A stretch of 64,000 nt of DNA from Bryopsis sp. KO-2023 (Eukaryota; Chlorophyta; Ulvophyceae; Bryopsidales; Bryopsidaceae): positions 2,542,001 to 2,606,000 of the forward strand of contig BSYQ01000008.1 in NCBI GenBank assembly GCA_030272585.1. Reading direction: 5' to 3'. The position numbers and the translations under genes were made by a program. The first letter of the stretch is position 1; the number at the start of each line of letters is the position of its first letter. Below the pieces are notes generated by a model. That model worked only from the letters and a program-made list of their open reading frames with translations, did not search any database and had not been told where the DNA came from. Positions 22,539 to 35,582 of the stretch are shown piece after piece.

Positions 22539-25500
22539 TCACAACGAAAGATCGTTCAAATCCTTCAAAATATCATCCACATCAATCGACCGGTCTTCCC
22601 AACCGGTCTTCGAACATTTCTGCAAAACCTCGGATCCTCCCCCACAGCTTCCAGGATCCGTTCCAAAGGCAAACACGATTCGATTGACGTCCCCGTCGAT
22701 GTCGATCTCCTTCATGTGAGGGAACACTTTCCATACAGAACGCAGCGCGTTTTGATACACGTCCTTCGATCGCACCACGAAATTGATGATCAACATGCCG
22801 CCTCCAAGCGATTTCTCCATCAGTTTTCTGGCGTTGATCAGAAAGGGCTCTTCCAGGAAGACGCCAGGAGGGCAAGACATGCTTTGGGAATCGTCAGCAC
22901 CGCCAGCATCTAAGATGATAAAATCGAGGGGGTCCGCGTCCTTTGGGGGGATAAAATTGACAAGGAAAAATTCAGTCGAAAGATTGAAGGGTGGAAAAGA
23001 AGGAAAAAGTGAACCTGCCCAAAACAAAATTGACAAAGAGTTTTTTTAGCTCTAACTAACGAGAATGTCCAAAAACAAATTTCATATTCTTCAGCCAAAT
23101 AGTTTTTCAAATCGGAAAAAACAGCAATACCTGGATCGAGGCGAGTTCGCTGATTCTAGCGATGCCATCCCCAACATGCAACCTCAGCCCCTCTTTTTCC
23201 TCAAATTCAAACCATTTCTCGGCGACATCCACGACTGCAGGATCCAGTTCGATCACTTCCAGATCCAACTCAAAATTTGAATGCAAAAACAGAGGAAGAC
23301 CTCCTCCACCCAATCCCACCACAATGCCTCGGCAATCGATGGATGCCGATGGTTCATGTATTTTGGCTTGCAGTTTTGGGAGCCAGGATAACCCTGAGAC
23401 GATGGCTTGATGGTAGTCGGAGGGAAGGATGGAATGCAAAATCGACAAGTTTGAAAGGGCTGGCATCGCGTCACCTGAGAACGGGTTCGAAGGAAAAAAT
23501 AGGTTGAAAATAAAAACATATACCTTTTTCTTCTTGGTTATACTAATTTTCTCTCCTCTGAAACTTGTTCAGAAATTTGATTTTTCGAAGAGAAAAAAAA
23601 GGGAACCTGGTTATAGATTCAAAAATTGGAGAGTGGCCAAGGAAGCAGATCGAAAAAAAAATAAATGGAGCAATGGTGAATAGAAGGGTGTCATAACAGA
23701 AAAACCTTGTTTTGCAAAACCTTTGATTTTTTTCTTCGTCCCCAATTTCGCTTCTGACTGAATCAGCGAGCGGCTCGATCCGAAAACCAAACGCCTGAAG
23801 TAATCACCCTTCACTTCCACATCTTCAACCACCACCTAAAAATCCAAGCTAAATTTTCACTTTTTTTTTCCAGCCAAAAACATACCACAAAAAAATTCGC
23901 TGCAAAGGCAATAGCAACACAGTTGCTGTTTCTTCCCCCCCCACCCTTTTTCCATTTTTTAATTCATTGATTCTTCAATTAAAAAAACAAAAATTCTCCT
24001 TTCCCGTTTGCTAATTATTTACTTTTAGGAGCGAATTGCACAGGAACAAACATGGCTCGATTCAAATATTAGTAGTAAAAAAGAATGCCATTTTTTCTGC
24101 ACCTGTCCAGAAATTTCTGACGTGACTCTTGCCCTGACAGCCATTTTTCCGATGCCATCAGAATCGGTTACGTAAGGGACAGCTTTGGGTTGAAATCGAA
24201 CTGATAAAGGGATCAAATCAGCTACAAGTCCAGACAGCTCCTCCTGGAATGACAAATTATCAATTTCGTTGATCATGAAAGAAAATCTGTGGGGGATGAA
24301 AAAAAAAGCTGGATCAACAAAGAAAAAAAAGACAGAATAAAAAAAGTGAGAGGAAGCCTGACTTCACGAAAAATTCATTGCGACTTTCGACACAGTGTGG
24401 GAGTCCAAATTCTCAACAACCCCCCCCCCAAAAATAAAAATAAAAATAATAGTTTTAATAATTTTAAGAAAATTACTAGTAATAGTAAAAGAAAACAATG
24501 TGGAGTGCGTACCTGGAGGACTTTCATGGAAGGTGCAGAATGCCCAGGTGCCAACGAAATCAAAATGACTCTCTGAGCTTTACATTGAGAAGCAACACTT
24601 CTCTGACCCTCTGGATTGCAGTACAACCTATCCCAAAAAACCAAAAACACAGATTCTCTTGAAATACCATTTCCTTTTTCCAATTCCTCCGAACTAATCC
24701 CCCACCACAATCAAGGATGGATGAGGATTCTTGCTAGTGGCATTATCTGTTATCCACACACACGCACACAAGTGCGCGCACTCGTTTTTTTACAGATTCC
24801 AAAGCTTACCACTCACTCTCTTTTCCTTGTGGAACGATGAAGACCATACAAACGGATGGGCAATTTTGCGAGGGAGCATCAATGACCACAGCTTGATATT
24901 TCTTCTCGGATTTTGAGCTTTTGAATGGCAGGCTTATGGAGCACATCCTTTTGGGATGGATTTCGTCGAAATCGAAAAACGGGACCCCGATGTCACTGCA
25001 AGCAGTTTCTCCGCGGCTTCTGGCTTTGTTTTCGGCATCCACGATCTTCACAAAACAAAAAAAATTCAATTGGCAGTCCCAATCGAGACAGCTGAATTTT
25101 GATATGAATGTGGCGCACACTTCGATTTTTTTGAAAAGGAAACAGAGCAATGGAACATCTTTTCTTTTCCCACAATGATCTTTTTGACCATGACAGACTC
25201 GCGAAACTTATCATGGAAATCTGACTATTTCGACGGCTGCAAATTCACATTGCACTATTACACAGACCTACTCCACATGGCAAAACGAACATGTCCCATG
25301 GTGATTGCGATTACATGGAATTCATTACCTCCCAGATATCCGCAACTTGCTCAGAATTGGTTGCATAACAAGCCCGGCTGAAATCTGGGCTGATGGGAAT
25401 CGATTGGTTGGAATCGCTCCACTCTCGTTTGACCACCACAACATATGGATGTAACGGGGAAAGCGCCATGTCAGACGAGGGGGCCACATTGTGTATGGAA

Positions 25501-27538
25501 ATGCTCCATCCTTTCAAAAAACTCCCCAGAAGTCTGCCTGCACCACACGCTTCGTTCACACCAGCACAGGCAATCGACAGAACTATGGTATTCTGTGCCG
25601 AAAATGGGAAAGATAAGAAGAATAAATAGAATCAGGGGCGAACTTTTTTTAGGGTGTCATTTGGATTATTATCTGATCAGAACCAATCAGAAGGTGTGCT
25701 TTTTTTTTCCTGGGAAAAGGGCGGGGGAAGCTTAAAATTGACCCCCCCCCCCCCCAACAAAAAAGAGCAACCAAAAAAAATACAACCCTTCTGAGGTGGT
25801 GGAAAGTGCAAGGGGCACGATTGCAATTTATTTTGATTTTTTTTTCATGCATTCGCTTGATCAATTAAGAGAGTTCCAATATTTTTTTTTGGCAAATCGG
25901 GGGAAAATATGGGAGGCTTTTCATTCACATTTATGAAACCTTGATCAAGCTGATGACATCAGAAAATATTCCTGTACTTACGGAGCACCTGACGCTGGGC
26001 GAGTGTGACGCATATGTACACTCCAGTTGCAGGATTCAAAATTCGAGCGACCTGCATTTTGAAAAACAGATATTTTCACCCTCGCTCAAAGGCAATCACT
26101 GCGGCAATCAAAAGAAAAAAAAGAAAATAATCCCAGAAAAAAAAAATATATATAAAAATAAAGAGAAAATAAAAAAAGAACCACCATCTCCAACAGGAAA
26201 GAGTCGCAGTTGATTGAGCCTGCAAGGATATGAATTCCTGGATATCTATGGGGAAAATTTTTCCTGTATTTATTTATTTTTCTATTTTTAGATTTTGAAC
26301 AGCAATAATCCTGATGACCTCACCTCAGCGAGAAGCTTCCCCCCAGCTTTCTCTGAAGCTTCGTTTTCTTCCCCCATCAAAGCATCCAGGCCTCCTTTGT
26401 CGAAAACCACCGAGAAGGAGCCATCATCAAACTACTGCAAATTATCCACCCCTTAGTGATACAATCATTCAGAGCAGAGAAGAAAATTCTTTCTTTCTTT
26501 CTTTCTTTCTTTTTTTTTTTTTTTTCTTTTTCCAAGAAAAAATAGACAGGCTTTCCTGTTCTGTCTGAGAAGGAAAACTGAAAATCAAATAAAGCCTTAA
26601 ATCATTGCGAGTTCCTTCCTTTTTTTCTTTCTTTCAACAAATCCTGACATATTTTTTTATTCTGGATTTCTGCAGTATTTCTTTTTTTCTTTTTTTCTTG
26701 AGAGCATTCAGCACCAGTCGATAAAAAAAAGCAACTGATGTTCTCACTTTTCCTAAGAGTTCTCGCTCTTTTTTTTGCAATGTGTTACATCTAGGCTGAA
26801 AGATCCATGCATAACATCCACTCCGCATTGGGTGATACAGGCCAAATAATAAAAATAAAAATAATTCAAATTTATTGCAACAATCGTTTTTTCTTTTTAA
26901 GGGGTTCAATTAAGGCAATACCTTTGTCTCGGTCATATCCATAACCAGCCATTTCATTTTTGGCCTCTCCCTGACATTCTTGAGCAGCATTTCTCGAACC
27001 ACCACTTTGGAAAAATCTATGTTGGTGATTTCTTGCACCCCATCATCATACCTTTTGTTAAAAAAATTAAAAAAAAAAAACATATTTTAATGAGACACTA
27101 ACCTACCTAACTTAAAACCTTAAGAAAATGCCAAAGCTGTTGCAACAGTTGCAGAACAAAAGAATCACTAGAAAAATCAAAATCAAAATTATCAAAATTA
27201 ATTCCATCAGCAAAATTATGCTGATTCGATCAAGAAGAGACTGGCCATGAAACGTTATGTACATACATTTTTTATTTATTTTTTGCATGAAAGTGGATGT
27301 ATTGTTATTCCATATTTCAAAATATGAGATGCATGCCCACTTACATCTCCGCCGACATTTCCGAGTTTCCGCACCCCACCACCAAAACCGATTTTCCCTT
27401 GCACAAGGGCAGAGCCAGGTTTCTCAGCTGAGGCCATTCTCCGTACCATTCGAACGCTTTCGACCCGCGTTCTTTGAAAAACCTGTCCCAGTATTCCGCC
27501 GATCGAAATTCGTCGAAATCCTTTGGAAGCAGGTTCAT
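22539..27538 (-). CDS. METTL13: METTL13-type eEF1A lysine and N-terminal methyltransferase
   Basis: Eleven exons on the minus strand (27538-27345, 27051-26922, 26431-26324, 26051-25982, 25537-25329, 25045-24810, 24627-24513, 24243-24103, 23835-23706, 23474-23131, 22940-22539) give 692 residues, close to the family's usual ~700, and every junction keeps frame. The N-terminal methyltransferase starts MNLLPKDFDEF, with YWDRFFKERG.KAFEWYG and the SAM-binding loop VVGCGNSE (53-60). A linker carries VFIVPQGKE and YFRRLVF. The C-terminal methyltransferase has VVGLGGGGLPLFL (496-508), the acidic ELDP (520-523) and MSCPPGVFLEEPF (580-592). In animals and fungi such proteins methylate eEF1A at Lys55 and at the N-terminus through the two domains, tuning translation; the same role is inferred here. 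The ATG lies 9 nt after an intron-like acceptor, so a 5' UTR intron is likely. Confidence 0.93.
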
Positions 27539-28533
27539 TCGGAAGGTCTGGGAAAAAAAAAAAAGAGTAATGTTGCCTGCAAGCGAAGGTGGGGGAGGGA
27601 GGGAGCTGGAATGTATCAAGGACTGGAGAATGTCGGCGTGATAATCGAAATTTCGACGTCGACCAGATGCTGAATCGACATGGCATGGGAAAAAAAAGAA
27701 AAAAGAAAGCAAGAAGAAGCCGGAAGCCTTGGACACGTCGCGAGCAGCTGATGGGAAATTGTTCCGTCTTTGTTGGTTTTACGAACAATATTTAGACCAT
27801 GGAAGGCTCCGCCGCTCGCAAAAAAGAAGTAAAAAAACAGAGGGAAAAAAAAAGCTCAAATTGACGAGCTGCCGCCACGACACTGTGAGGAAGAGAGTTC
27901 TTATTCGTGACACCCGCCAGGTATCGATCCTTCAAATCGTTCGTGGGGTTTTTGTGTATGGGACTTGGAAAGGAAAAACAGAGGAGAATCTTAAGTGATT
28001 GGTCGTCGAATATCATTTCACATAAATTGTGAAACTGCATTTTGTCACTTTTTGATAATATGGCAGACAGTGTGCATCTGCTGATTGGCCAAGTGGGGGG
28101 GTTGGAGGAAATTTTCCTTGTTCTCACAGAAAGCTGTTTTTTTTGTCAATTGCAGCAAGGGATCATTTGGATCAAACATGAAAACTGTCAAAGATCTTGG
28201 TGGCACGAAGCATTGGTTCAGAAGGGAGAGGAAAAACTCAATGAAATCCATAAAGGTGGGGAGCCTGGGCAAGGAATGCAGAAACTCTCCCTCCACATGC
28301 CAGTAGAATCCAACCAGTTTTATCTCTTCTGTTTTCTTTTGACACTCGCTGATGAAAAAAGTCCTAATACAACACTGTTGGAATTTCCAGCAGTATCCAG
28401 TGTCTTTCCATCTCAAATTTCCAGCCGTTGTTCGTTCTATCGAAACAAACCCTTCATAGCACTTTTTTTTGTCGGTCAGATTTCAGCAATAGAGCGCATC
28501 CCACAGCGGCCCCCCAGTCCTAGCAATGTTCAA
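27539..28533. other. region between METTL13 and F-box genes, coding potential unclear
   Basis: This is the shared upstream region of two divergent genes. A plus-strand frame stays open from 28060 into the F-box gene, so that gene could start earlier. On the minus strand, 28137-28350 encodes a more natural-looking stretch (EFFLSLLNQCFVPPRSL, MFDPNDPLLQL) ended by a donor gtgaga at about 28131. It could be an exon of a small unrecognised gene ending near 27970. I could not settle it. Confidence 0.3.
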
Positions 28534-30201
28534 ATGGAGGATTTCTCGTCTTACCCATTCCCAGACGGCATTCTGTGGCGAATCCTTGCTTTGGCTGGTC
28601 CATCGAATGGAAATTATCGGTTGGTGTGTAAAGATTGGCGTCGAATCATGGACTCCAGTGTCACGAAGATGGAAATCTTGCCTGCCGGAGTGGGATCTGA
28701 GCAATTTTGCATGTCAGACTTGGAACGCAGGCATCCATGCTTGGTCGATGTGACATGTCACGGAATGACAATGGGATTTGCCACCAACTTGGCATTGATT
28801 TCACGGATCACAGCTCTGAATCTGAGACATACCCCCGTGGATGATGGGATGATTGCATGTCTTGCGCCTCTCTCAAACTTGAGGAGTTTGGATGTTTCAG
28901 GTATGTCTGACATGCAATGAGCTCTGATGTTTACATAAGCAGAAGTCGTTTTCTTGGGAGGAAACTGAGTGCTGGGGGAGGGCCACTGAGTGTGTGTGGA
29001 GAGTGGCTGGCTGCTCCAGAAATTGTGCACCCCCCAAAAGAATAATACTAAAACTTCTTACAGTATGGGGAGGAAATAAAGCTCCCACCCCCCAAAAAAA
29101 ATCTATTGAAACTTCTAATACTTTTGGGAGGAAATAGACCACCCCCCCCCAAAAAAAAAAATTGAAAAAATGAAGAAGGAAGAATGAGATTCTACATTAG
29201 ACTCGTAGATATTGTCTCGAATTATCTTATTCGACCCCAAAAAGAATAGATTGAAAAATGGGAGGAAAAAAACTCTGTGCAATATAGACTCTGGTGTTAC
29301 TGTGTGTTGTTCACTCGCAGGTACAAGAGTAAGCGACGAAGGACTGAAGGTGATCTGTGCGACCTTCCCCAAGATCGCTGATCTATCCTTGCAAGGAAGC
29401 CGTATCCGCGAAGGAGCCATTCCCTTGCTTCATTCCTGCCAGCACCTAACGTCTCTCGTAACTGGCTACACGACGCTTCGATCCGCCTCCCAGCCGATCA
29501 ACACAACCTTGAGATCTCTGGATCTGTGGTCCAGATACTCGAGATTCGACTCGTTCACTTCCCTGGCGACCTTGACGTCCTTGTGTGTTCGTGGAGACGT
29601 CAAAGCGACTTGCGATCTGCAACCCCTCTCGTGTCTCGAGCGCTTGCACCTCCGCACAGTGAACTTCCGCCGACTCGAAGACTTTTCGTTCCTGACGAGC
29701 CTTGCCCCTACCTTGACGCATCTCCACATCGGGATCGGTTTGAAATACGGCCTATCCGTGCACCGGGCCCTCAACCAGCTGTCTTCCATGAAAAAGCTGC
29801 GGTATCTGTGCTTGAAGTCAGACATGGAGTCGCCGTCTTTGGTGGACCATATGAACGTCGAGTTTCTGGCATCCCTCCCCGAGCTGACGCATTTGCGACT
29901 CACCAAGCCTTTGCTGTGGGAGGAAGACTTTTGCCGCTTGGTTGGCTTGACCAAACTGACGTACCTTCATTTACGTGGAGCGCATTTTCCGGGTGGACAA
30001 CTCAGAACTCTGGGCACCTTAACCAACCTGGAGTTTCTGTCGCTGAGGGAGACCAATATTTGCGACGAGGGAGTGCGACATCTTTCCACTTTGTCGAAGT
30101 TGAGGTGCTTGGATGTGGACGACACAGCCACCCACCTCGATACGTGCAGAATGTATTTGAAGGATTTGACGGGGCTGACTGCGCTGTATGCCCCAAAGTA
30201 A
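28534..30201 (+). CDS. F-box / leucine-rich-repeat protein
   Basis: Two exons, 28534-28900 and 29321-30201, give 415 residues; the gtatgt donor and tcgcag acceptor keep frame. An F-box occupies about residues 8-50 (FPDGILWRILALAG, RLVCKDWRRIMD). A run of leucine-rich repeats follows: LISRITALNLRHTPVDDG, LSNLRSLDVSGT, FPKIADLSLQGS, LTHLRLTK, LTKLTYLHLRGAHF, LTNLEFLSLRETNICDEG and LSKLRCLDVDDT. F-box/LRR proteins serve as substrate receptors of SCF ubiquitin ligases, with the F-box contacting Skp1 and the repeats the target; the target is unknown. The ATG at 28534 lies just ahead of the F-box. The frame is open upstream, so a longer N-terminus cannot be excluded. Confidence 0.87.
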
Positions 30202-30639
30202 AAAAGTCGTTTGGGTGTCGATGGCGTGATACAAACGTGTTTGTATCAATGGGGGTTGTATTGTTGTTCATTTGTATGATAGGTAAAGGCAAAGTTGAGT
30301 TTGGTTGTTTCGCTCAAGACTTGTTTGTGGTTGAGGTTGGGGAATTAATCGGTCAAGGATTGGGGGAGTAGAGCCCGCTTATCAGTTTCGAGAATGCGAA
30401 TCTACGGTGGTGTTTGACCCTTGTGCTCTTTTGTTTCTCCTCTGGTGCTCAAGTGCCCATGCTCTTATCAAGGCATTTTTTTTTTAGCAAAGGCGATAAA
30501 AAAATCACTGGTCGCTTTCGCAATCTGATCGACACCATTTTTGCGAGGTTCTAGCCACTGTGTTTTGTTTCCCTTCTTAGAGCTTGCATCTCAAGAGCCC
30601 TCCTTATTATTTTCCTCCTTCTCGATGGAGCAAACCCCA
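30202..30639. other. spacer
   Basis: 3' flank of the F-box/LRR gene. I see no gene or repeat apart from a poly(T) run near 30478. Confidence 0.5.
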
Positions 30640-31160
30640 TCGTAGAGTCGTCTTTCCACACAGCCTAAGTATTTTCAGGCATGTCAGTAGATGGAGAAGT
30701 ATGGCCCTTTGATATCTTTCCACAATGCCATTGCTTGCGTGGTGGTACGCTGGGGTAAAAACCTTGTCGACGCCATTTGAACTGCACCATCTCGCCGGGG
30801 CTGGCGACTCAAAACATGAGGCTCCTTGACATCCAATGTTCGTATAACGCCACGTGCGGACACATTTTTCATAGCTCTGGCCTCGCCAACCCTGGAGCAT
30901 GCATCCACAAGACAATGAATGTACCGAACTTCGCCACACTCAGGTAGAGTGCTAAAATATCTGTGAGGGGAATCTCCCCAGGCTGAGGAGTCGCTCGCAC
31001 TTTTACAATATACTCACGTATATAACGTCCCAAGCGCACAAGACGAATAGAATATATACACACCCAATGTTCCCTTTTGTTCCCTTTCCAAACACCACCT
31101 GCATGCAACTTCTCAGTGAAACAACTCTTATAACTTCCCAACTGCGACATTGTTCAGTTG
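30640..31160 (-). mobile_element. retroelement integrase relic
   Basis: On the minus strand one frame reads VRYIHCLVDACSRVGEARAM with KNVSARGVIRTL (about 30945-30825), the first-aspartate block of a retroviral-type integrase core. Another frame reads VFTPAYHHASNGIVERYQRA (about 30763-30705), the terminal glutamate block. The two blocks are out of frame with each other and the middle DNG block is not visible, so the element is dead. A possible N-terminal integrase part (EKLHAGG) precedes it near 31100. No long terminal repeats, reverse transcriptase or target duplication were found nearby. An LTR-retrotransposon origin is inferred. Confidence 0.75.
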
Positions 31161-34100
31161 TTGAGTGGGGTAAAGAATGACTCAGTTTAGAGGACAAGTT
31201 GGGGGGTGGGAACTTTCAACTTGAAAGTCGATCGACTTTGGGACTACCACAGAGTGATTTGGTCCTGGAGTGGATACATTGAGGTTTACCCTCTAAATCC
31301 TGAGGAGAAGCTGTTTTTGTTCCGTTTGGTGCTGAAGACTGACACTATTCAACAGTGTTGGTCGAACTCGTTTCTCAATTTCAAAACACAAAGTTGGTTT
31401 GGGATTGTGAGTTTTGGATGGGTTGAGTTTTTACACTGTTCGATATCTCACTTAGGTTGGAAAATTTCTTGAGAAATGCTGATGGCCCAACAAAGATTGC
31501 TTCACACCAATATACATGCCAAAGAATTGCACACCGCCTTCAGATTTTTTTTCTCTTTGAAAAATTATAGAAATGACAAGCTGAGATAGGGGCCAAACTC
31601 TTTTTTGATGAGTGCACTCACTGCAAAATACTGGTTACACTGAAATCGACATGCAAATCAACTAACCACTCCCAGGTACCGGCTGCCCTGTAGCAACGAC
31701 CATTCAATACCCCCATGTGAAACAAATCGATTCACACATTCTATCTGGGGGCTCCGTCCATGTTAAAAAAAAAAGAGCATTTCCTTCCCCCATCCCCCCT
31801 CCAAATCATAAGAGAGCATCAAGATTTCCACTGACAAGAAAAGACACTCTCTGTCATAAAAAAAGAAAAAGAAAGCAAAGAAAAAAGCACACATATCGCC
31901 ACAATCTCATGGTTTACAATCAAACAAATTGGACTTGGCAAACGCTGAGGGCATTTACCTACTGTTTGTTGGGGTTTTTTTTTAGTCTTTTTTTTTTTAA
32001 TCCCTTCCCCATCTTCTACCCCCCAAAACCATTCACACATAAATCTGCTGATCGACAGGAAATCAAACATTGAGCCAAACTAATTTAACCAATGCTACAT
32101 TAAAATTAAAAGTTTTTTCCCTGTCACCCCTCCCCATTTGTTGAAATCGAGCTTCTCGTTCGAAATCAATTTTTCCAAACCCAAATTCCTACACAACCCC
32201 TCCCCTTTTTTTTTTTTTTTCAAATGTTAAAAACATCAGGATCTAGAAAATCAACCTACAAGAAAAAGGGGGACTTGGCTCGCCCTCGCTGCGAGAGAGT
32301 GAAAAAAACATTTTTTTTTTCTTTTTCTTTTTTTCTTTTTTTTTCTGGTTGCTTCCCCATAAAGAAAATTATATATTAACTATTAAAAAAAAAACACAGG
32401 AAAAAAGCGAAGCGAAGCAAAGCGAAGCAAAACCCCATGCAAATAAAATCCCCATAATTTTACTTGAATTTGCGGTCCTCTGCTTCTGTTTTTTTTCTTT
32501 TCCCTCTCCACTGAACCATATTTAAAAAAACAAAAACCGACGAAAGGACCACTAATTTCCTCACCACTGACGGTCACACCCTTTCCTCCTCGCTTATTAA
32601 AACCAGGAGCTTTTTTTTGTTGTGTTTCTTTTCATCCAGAGAAAAAAAATAAAAAGATAAAAAAAAGATAACAGAAACTGAGAAAGAAAATTGTGTCCCT
32701 CCTTTCTTTTCTGATCTCGAACTTTTTTCCAACTCTTTTTTTCTTTTTCCGGAAAATAATTGCATTGCAGTCCAAACACACATACCCCATTCTTTGGCTC
32801 CTTTTTTTCTTTTTTTTTTCCCTCCTTCCTTTTTTTCCTATCGAAAACGAGAAACAGGTGATGGCAAAAGTCACTGCCAAACCACAAGGAAAAAAAAAAA
32901 AAAAGGCAAAAGGGGGGCGGGACAGATAAATCCACACGATTTAATTCTTTTTTCTACCAGGGAAAAGCAACCAGAAAAATTCTCTTTATTTTTCTTCTTT
33001 CCCTGCTGCTCCCCTCTTCACCTTTTCTTTTTTTTACCCCCTATAATGTATCCATGTGTTAAAATTGTCACGTCCTACCCCCTTGCTTGGTAAAAAATAA
33101 AAATAAACCAAGAAGAACCCTATCCCGTCTTTTTTTTCTGTTTAGTTCACGCCCAAAAAAACCCCAAAGCCGATTTCACCGACACGAAAAAAAAAAAGCA
33201 CGAGAAAGAAATCGATTCAAGTAAAAAAACATGCCCCGATTTTCTTTTTTTCATCATAAGCACACGACCCCTAGCACCCAAACACACAACCATAGTTACA
33301 CACATTTTTTTTTTCCCCCTTTCAACAATTTTCCAGACTGTTCCCTCCATATATTCTCCAATGCTGGGGGAGAAAGAGGGGTTGGGAAAATTGTCACTGA
33401 GCTGACTCAAAACGAAAAAGCTCTAGTCAATACTGATCTCATAAAAAAAAAAAAAAGAGAGCACTGCCCCCCTCCCGAGATTTAAATTATAAAAAAAAAA
33501 GCACACAAGAAAATAAAAAAAAGCAACCCATTTGAACCCCGTCAGTTCTATACTGTCATATATGCATATATATATATATATATATTTAATCTCTTCCACA
33601 TGCTCCCTTCACCGTTCTGGAATTTTTCTGCAGAATATATATATGTATATATATTCTTTTATCACCAATCACCATTTTCCTCCCTGAAATCACCACCCCA
33701 AAATTTTACTAAAACCTTCAAGGTCCTAGCACCAGCCATCGAACTTATTTTTACCACAATACCTAGGTGGCCACCTCCAAAAACAAAAAAAAAAGAAGAA
33801 AAGAGTCGCACCACCTTTCCAATCAATCAATATTTCTTTCTTCAATTTTTTTTTTTCACACACTCTCTCTCTTTCCCTCTGAATATCTGAGACCTTCAAA
33901 TACATGGGCTTGTTCGAAGGGTTGTTGGAGAAGAAAAAAAAAGCAAAAAAAAAGAAAAGAACAAAAACCAAAAGGACCTGTCTGACACAGGGGAAGAAAC
34001 AAGGAAAAAAGAAAAAAAAAAAACGATATGTATATATAGGAAAAAAAAGAGACGGATGGACGGACGAAAGAACCAGGTACATAAAGAAAACCCAACCTGA

Positions 34101-34814
34101 AGCCCTTCCCTTTCAAAACACCATCTAAATAACCCTCCCCAACCCCCCCCTCTTTTTTTTTAAATATGTCATGCACTTTTCTCTCTCTCTCCCCGTAGCC
34201 ATGTCCACATTTCCAAATTCGTACAAATTTCCAAATCGTACAAAAAAAAAGCCCAAGAGCGCAGACATATCGAAGTGGCTTCGAACCTATTTGCCAATAC
34301 ACATCACATATTCTCCTTCAATCCGAGACTGTCTCTTTTTTTTTCTGCTTTTTTTCCCCAAATGAGAATTGACTTTTTGCTTCTTTTTCTTCTTTTTTTT
34401 TTCTCTCTCTCCCATGCAAAACCCACATTTCGATTGTTGAACACAAAAGAAATATCTTTTATGTAGATATAAAAGTACCTCCGAAAATAAACCAAAAGAG
34501 ACATGTTTTTTTATATATATCCCCACATGAAACATTCTTCCCAAATATAGCAGCTGGTTATGCCTGGCACTTCAAGGGCCCGCCCCAAACTCAACCCAAC
34601 AATTCCCCCCCCTCTTCTAAAAAAAAGAACCTCCTTTCTCCTAAGCTTTTTTTTTCACGTGTACGAAGGGGGCTGCAAAATGAAAATAAAAAAAAACATC
34701 CAGGAGATATATCGCGACAGCATCATGCGATGCTGGCATTTTCACTGCATGGATTTCACAAGGACCCCCCCCCCGCATGGGGCGCAGCCGCCCAGCGTTT
34801 CCTGCGCCCGCTCC
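31161..34814. other. A/T-run-rich intergenic desert
   Basis: 3.6 kb with very frequent poly(A), poly(T) and poly(C) runs. Visible elements are a short gcgaagc/aaagc repeat at 32405-32430 and (at)n runs at 33560-33590 and 33636-33656. A plus-strand frame at 31206-31472 is non-repetitive but not recognised. No gene is supported. Confidence 0.6.
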
Positions 34815-35582
34815 TCACATCGATTCAGCGCATGCGCGGTACAAATCCTTGTACGACTTCTGTGGAACCACGAAACCGCGGGACTGCAAAACGTCCAACA
34901 CATCAGCAGCTTGCAGCCATTTTTTCAGCATCAAAAGCCCCTCCAGAACGCACAGAAGCGTGGCGTCGCTGCCTTGGAAACCGAATGCTTGCATCTCCCT
35001 GTGCAGCTCGTAAACGGTTTCGAATCGGCTCGCCCGACTGCACTCCGGAATCAAACAGCCGTAAATCAGGGCGGAAGGCTTCAGAGTGGCGCTCCGGTTG
35101 AACGCCTTCATCTCGTCATAGAGCTCCAACGCTTTGGTGCTCGCCTTCGCACCGCAACAGACGGAAATAATGGCGGAGTAGGAATAAGCATTGGGTCGAA
35201 TTCCACGCGCGGCCATTACCGGCCCCGACATGGTTTCGAAAACCTCCAATGCTTTTTTCCACGGTCCGGATTTGCCGAAAGTCGCGATGAGCATCGTGAA
35301 TCCACGTTCGCCAATATTAAAGGTGCAATTTTCGATCGCCCTGCGTACTTCCCCGGTTCCGGGCTTGGCTTTTTTCAGTTTCGCTCTGAGCGAAGGCATA
35401 TCCCAAGCTTCGACCTCACCCATGGTGGCGGTGGAGGTTTCGCGCTTCCAGGCGGTTGATGGCCAGGAGCTTTGGACGACGGTGCTGAGTGCGTGGTTGC
35501 TGCTGATGGGTTGGGACACCATACTTAAAAACGCTTTTGGGTGCGCTAACACCTGGATGCCCAATTCCGAGGACGAAGCCAT
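34815..35582 (-). CDS. pentatricopeptide-repeat protein, intronless
   Basis: A single exon of 255 residues. The start is the first in-frame ATG; the frame is closed by a stop not far upstream. From about residue 80 it contains roughly four PPR units of about 35 residues: GFTMLIATFGKSGPWKKALEVFETM, NAYSYSAIISVCC with KALELYDEM, ALIYGCLIPECS with FETVYELHREM, and a C-terminal LLMLKKWLQAADVLDVL. PPR proteins bind single-stranded RNA, usually in plastids or mitochondria, and help process or translate organelle transcripts. The Ser/Thr-rich N-terminus could hold a targeting signal, but I cannot identify one. It is clearly related to the PPR gene at 43095 (shared ERG.T..I.T.G.SG.W.KA layout). The array is short for the family. 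Confidence 0.85.
   Translation of the reverse strand: MASSSELGIQVLAHPKAFLSMVSQPISSNHALSTVVQSSWPSTAWKRETSTATMGEVEAWDMPSLRAKLKKAKPGTGEVRRAIENCTFNIGERGFTMLIATFGKSGPWKKALEVFETMSGPVMAARGIRPNAYSYSAIISVCCGAKASTKALELYDEMKAFNRSATLKPSALIYGCLIPECSRASRFETVYELHREMQAFGFQGSDATLLCVLEGLLMLKKWLQAADVLDVLQSRGFVVPQKSYKDLYRACAESM

Noticed and set aside
29526-30371. 281-codon plus-strand frame
   Set aside because: It is a shadow of the F-box/LRR exon in another frame; the LRR frame shows clear repeats.
34560-35459. 299-codon plus-strand frame
   Set aside because: Antisense shadow of the PPR gene at 34815-35582.
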